From: Rhodothermota bacterium
GTDB taxonomy: Bacteria; Hydrogenedentota; Hydrogenedentia; Hydrogenedentales; GCA-2746185
Direction of reading: 5' to 3'
DNA length: 8,188 nucleotides
Assembly (NCBI GenBank): GCA_009885415.1
Contig: VFKU01000368.1
Span: forward strand, 1-8,188
The first letter of the stretch is position 1; each line of letters begins with the position of its first letter. Made by a program: the position numbers and the translations under genes. The notes below the pieces were generated by a model, which saw only the letters and a list, made by a program, of their open reading frames with translations, did no database searches and was not told where the DNA came from. Shown here piece after piece: positions 6,203-8,188 of the stretch.

Positions 6203-6339
6203 GTAGCCGAAGTTCTTCGGTGGCATCGGCTTCCAGCCAATGCGCATCAACCTAAGTCGTCCCTGAATGTCACAGGCACGCTTTTTAAGCCGCGCAGGCA
6301 ACAAGCCCATGCCACCAGGACGCAGCGCCGCACGGCGGG
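6203..6339. repeat. Probable copy of a dispersed intergenic repeat (peptide signature GIGFQPM / NVTGT / RQQAHAT)
   Basis: This 156-base gap between convergent genes has no credible gene. Its + strand translations give FFGGIGFQPM (6213-6242), then in another frame SLNVTGTLFKPRRQQAHATR (6260-6319 approximately). I recall such peptide strings from many spurious small ORFs in Planctomycetes, Verrucomicrobia and related genomes, where they mark a multi-copy non-coding intergenic repeat. The DNA includes a hairpin at 6207-6220. Only one copy is in the window, so repeat status rests on recognition, not on an internal comparison. Confidence 0.5.
6207..6220. terminator. Hairpin after the epoxide-hydrolase-like gene (weak terminator candidate)
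   Basis: CCGAAG (6207-6212) pairs with CTTCGG (6215-6220); physically a 5-bp stem with a GTTC tetraloop is likely. It lies 24 bases after the hydrolase stop. No T-run follows on either strand, and the hairpin lies within the suspected dispersed repeat. Confidence 0.25.
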
Positions 6340-6723
6340 TTACAACCGCGCCTTGATGCCGTCCAGGATTTCGCGGGCGCGGGCCGATGCGTTGGCACCG
6401 CTGACGCGGACAGTCACCTCGCAAACGGCGGGCGTGATCTCCGTGATGACAATAGTGATGTCCTGGCCGTCAGGGAACTTCGAGGTGACGCGCGCGGACA
6501 ACTGGTTTGACGCGAGCGACTTCACGGGGAGTCGCTTGGACTCGAGCGCCGTCTGAGACACGTTAAACAAACGCCCGACGGAGGCGTTCAGATTTGCCTT
6601 CACGGGGCCCGACGCCGTCGCGCCGCCCTTGCCGGGGCCTCCGCCCATCGCCAGCCCGACGCATCCGGCGAGCGAGGTCGCGATCAGGATCGCCGCAAGA
6701 AACCGTAAACCGTACTTGTTCAT
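6340..6723 (-). CDS. Small outer-envelope lipoprotein, DUF3568-like
   Basis: The 127-residue protein starts MNKYGLRFLAAILIATSLAGC, a signal peptide with a clear lipobox (LAGC, C21), so it should be lipidated and held in a membrane. A Gly-rich linker (GLAMGGGPGKGG, 23-34) is followed by about 90 residues with alternating strands and a final helix ending SARAREILDGIKARL. This layout resembles DUF3568 lipoproteins of unknown function, which have a conserved C-terminal EILd.I motif. GGAGGG lies 8 bases before the ATG. It follows the radical SAM gene on the same strand after 100 bases, with nothing to show a functional link. The family assignment is by resemblance. Confidence 0.75.
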   Translation of the reverse strand: MNKYGLRFLAAILIATSLAGCVGLAMGGGPGKGGATASGPVKANLNASVGRLFNVSQTALESKRLPVKSLASNQLSARVTSKFPDGQDITIVITEITPAVCEVTVRVSGANASARAREILDGIKARL

Positions 6724-6761
6724 TTCATGTACCCTCCAAGAAAATTACGCAATCCCGAAGC

Positions 6762-6767
6762 AATATA
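6762..6767 (-). promoter_or_regulatory. -10 candidate for the lipoprotein gene
   Basis: TATATT on the - strand (6767-6762, 5 of 6 consensus) stands out in an otherwise GC-rich gap. It would start a transcript near 6755 with a leader of about 32 bases carrying GGAGGG. No good -35 is seen 16-18 bases upstream. Confidence 0.3.
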
Positions 6768-6823
6768 ACTTGCGGCGTCTCCGAAATACATCTGTTGCGC
6801 GGCCTAATGCGATGCGCGGGTGG

Positions 6824-8188
6824 CTATGCCGTGGCGAAGGCGTCAGCCAGCAGCGTGTCGCGCTTGACGACGCGGGTCGAGGCGGGGTCGAGGCCGAGGA
6901 GCGCGATGATTTCCTTGGGTTTGGCGAGTTTTTCGCCGGAGGCGACGGTCGTGAAATCGATCGCGACGGGGCGTTCATTCCCTTCTCGGAGCGCGAGCGT
7001 TTCGATCATGGGGCGGATGTTGAGCGCGGCAGAGCGCGGGCGCGTATCGCGGCGGCCTCGGCCCTTGGGCGGTTTCTTCGCCTTCATCTTGCGATCGATG
7101 GAGACTTCTTCGCTGGCCATGAGTTCGGCGATGCGCGCGGCGAGCGCGGAGGTGCCGGGCGTGTCGACGTGCAGCGTGTAGCGCAGGCCCTGCACCTGGC
7201 TCATGAGCGAGGGCGCGCGCATGGGGATTTCTTCGGCCTCGTAGCAGCGGAAGCCTTCCGGTAACGCAGCCTGGATGCGCACGAGGAGGTCGGCGGCCTC
7301 GATGCGCTCGCTGAGCACGATGTCCATGTAGTCGCCCTCGGACTCTTCGCCGACGGGTGCGGGCGTGGCAAACGCGATGCGCGCGTGCGCGTGGAAGCCC
7401 TGCGAATACGACATGGGCGCGCGTGCGCGTCGCAGCGTGCGCAGCCAGGCGTTCATGAACTCGAGGTGCGAGAGGAAGCGTGCCTCGCCGGTGCGGCCGA
7501 TGCGCAATTTCAGGCGCTGAACGGCCTCGGGCTCGACATACACCACGCGCGGCGGGGTGACGAAATCGCGTTCCTCGATGCGGCCGCGGCGCTGGTTTTT
7601 CAGCATGTGCTGGCACAGCTCGCGCTCGCGGAAGATGACGCCGCACATGTGGCACTTGCCCGCGCGGCAATCGAGCGCGTGCTGGAGTTCCATCGCGCGG
7701 TTCCAGTCCTCCTGGTACCACGATTTCGGCATGAGCACGTCGATGTGGTCCCACGGCAGGCGCTCGTCGAGTTCGCGCGCGCGGAATTCGCCGGCGACGT
7801 CGTAGTTCACGTCCTCGATCGCCTGCTTCCACGCGCCGAGGTTGCACAGCTCGTCCCAGGACTCGAAGCGCGCGCCGCGGCACCAGGCGGCCTCGATAAG
7901 GTCGCCGCCGCGTCGATCCGCGCGCGTGACGAGGCCCTCGATGAAGGTCGTCGCGGCTTCGTGGCGGCCGAACTTGATGTTCGGATTTTTTCGGAAACGC
8001 GCGTCGAGAATGCGCTGGCGGCGCTCGGTCTCTTCGAGGCCGATCTGCTCCGCCCACTGGAAGGGCGTGAACGGCTTCGGCACGAAGGTCGAAACGCCGA
8101 GGCGGACTTTGGCCTTCGGGTTGATCGGCTTGCCGACTTCGACCGTGCGTTCGCAGAGGTCGGCGATCGCCACGATGTCTTCGTCGCG
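6824..8188 (-). CDS. Radical SAM protein with C-terminal DUF2344 domain (TIGR03960/TIGR03936-like), 5' truncated by window edge
   Basis: The frame is open to the right edge (first visible residues RDEDIVAIADLC) and ends at a TAG at 6824-6826. Counting from the GTG at 8173, residues 1-60 are the end of a radical SAM TIM barrel with VSTFVPKPFTPFQWAEQ (27-43), typical of the TIGR03960 group. The middle holds a Cys cluster C169-x4-C174-x2-C177 (KCHMCGV) that could bind metal. From about 219, LKLRIGRTGEARFLSHLEFM begins the DUF2344 (TIGR03936) domain, with YSQGFHAHARIAFATPAPVG (256-275). The CxxxCxxC motif for the 4Fe-4S cluster and any B12-binding domain would lie beyond the edge. Function is not established; relatives often sit next to RNase E/G and rplU, suggesting an RNA or ribosome role. 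A Lys/Arg-rich stretch (362-380) splits the C-terminal part. Confidence 0.88.
   Translation of the reverse strand, partial: RDEDIVAIADLCERTVEVGKPINPKAKVRLGVSTFVPKPFTPFQWAEQIGLEETERRQRILDARFRKNPNIKFGRHEAATTFIEGLVTRADRRGGDLIEAAWCRGARFESWDELCNLGAWKQAIEDVNYDVAGEFRARELDERLPWDHIDVLMPKSWYQEDWNRAMELQHALDCRAGKCHMCGVIFRERELCQHMLKNQRRGRIEERDFVTPPRVVYVEPEAVQRLKLRIGRTGEARFLSHLEFMNAWLRTLRRARAPMSYSQGFHAHARIAFATPAPVGEESEGDYMDIVLSERIEAADLLVRIQAALPEGFRCYEAEEIPMRAPSLMSQVQGLRYTLHVDTPGTSALAARIAELMASEEVSIDRKMKAKKPPKGRGRRDTRPRSAALNIRPMIETLALREGNERPVAIDFTTVASGEKLAKPKEIIALLGLDPASTRVVKRDTLLADAFATA

Noticed and set aside
4852..6240. Long - strand open frame (462 codons) opposite the epoxide-hydrolase-like gene
   Set aside because: His/Arg/Leu-rich composition and complete overlap with a well-supported gene mark it as a shadow.
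6200..6424. 74-codon - strand frame ending MRIGWKPMPPKNFGY
   Set aside because: Its C-terminal half lies wholly in the suspected dispersed repeat and its start is inside the lipoprotein gene; no independent ribosome site.
6720..6728. Two-codon frame ATGAAATGA overlapping the lipoprotein start on the - strand
   Set aside because: Its ATG is only 3 bases from GGAGGG, too close for initiation, whereas the next ATG has proper spacing; a chance overlap is simpler than a regulatory mini-ORF.
6975..8057. Second - strand frame (360 codons) within the radical SAM gene
   Set aside because: Extremely Arg/His/Ala-rich frame-shifted copy of the real coding sequence.
1..8188. CRISPR arrays, tRNA or rRNA genes, insertion-sequence ends
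   Set aside because: No spaced repeats, cloverleaf, rRNA-like blocks, transposase or terminal inverted repeats were seen on either strand.

Overview
The window is an 8.2 kb piece of a GC-rich bacterial chromosome. It shows lipoprotein and Tat export signals, Shine-Dalgarno sites and sigma70-like promoters. The gene mix (LarE, a radical SAM/DUF2344 protein, a DUF3568-like lipoprotein, a VAO-type flavoprotein, an exported epoxide-hydrolase-like enzyme) suggests an environmental Gram-negative such as a Hydrogenedentes, Planctomycetes or deltaproteobacterial-type lineage. The phylum is a guess; there is no rRNA or marker gene to settle it. No stretch longer than 300 bases lacks a gene.

Left part (1-1246, + strand): the C-terminal end of a membrane protein enters from the left edge. 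It is followed by a complete larE-type gene for an ATP-dependent sulfur transferase of the nickel-pincer cofactor pathway, with its own extended -10 promoter and a perfect 14-bp palindrome ahead of it. No other lar gene is visible.

Middle (1293-3657, - strand): a compact toxin-antitoxin pair comprises a small helical antitoxin followed by a VapC-like PIN-domain RNase that starts at an overlapping TTG codon. It is visibly richer in A+T than its neighbours and has a promoter that should give a leaderless antitoxin mRNA. Next comes a 539-residue FAD-linked oxidoreductase of the vanillyl-alcohol oxidase / p-cresol methylhydroxylase family.

Right-centre (3626-6183, + strand): a membrane-anchored SGNH hydrolase is divergent from the flavoprotein gene, and the two -10 boxes overlap. 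It is followed by a Tat-signal alpha/beta hydrolase with epoxide-hydrolase residues. Both enzymes should act outside the cytoplasm.

Right end (6184-8188): the gap after the hydrolase looks like one copy of a dispersed intergenic repeat. Then, on the - strand, come a small lipoprotein and the C-terminal two thirds or so of a radical SAM/DUF2344 protein that runs off the right edge.

The genes do not form one obvious pathway; the window reads as several short independent units. I found no clearly new multi-gene system. The best leads are the dispersed repeat, the overlapping divergent promoters, and the leaderless antitoxin promoter with a helical-turn direct repeat.
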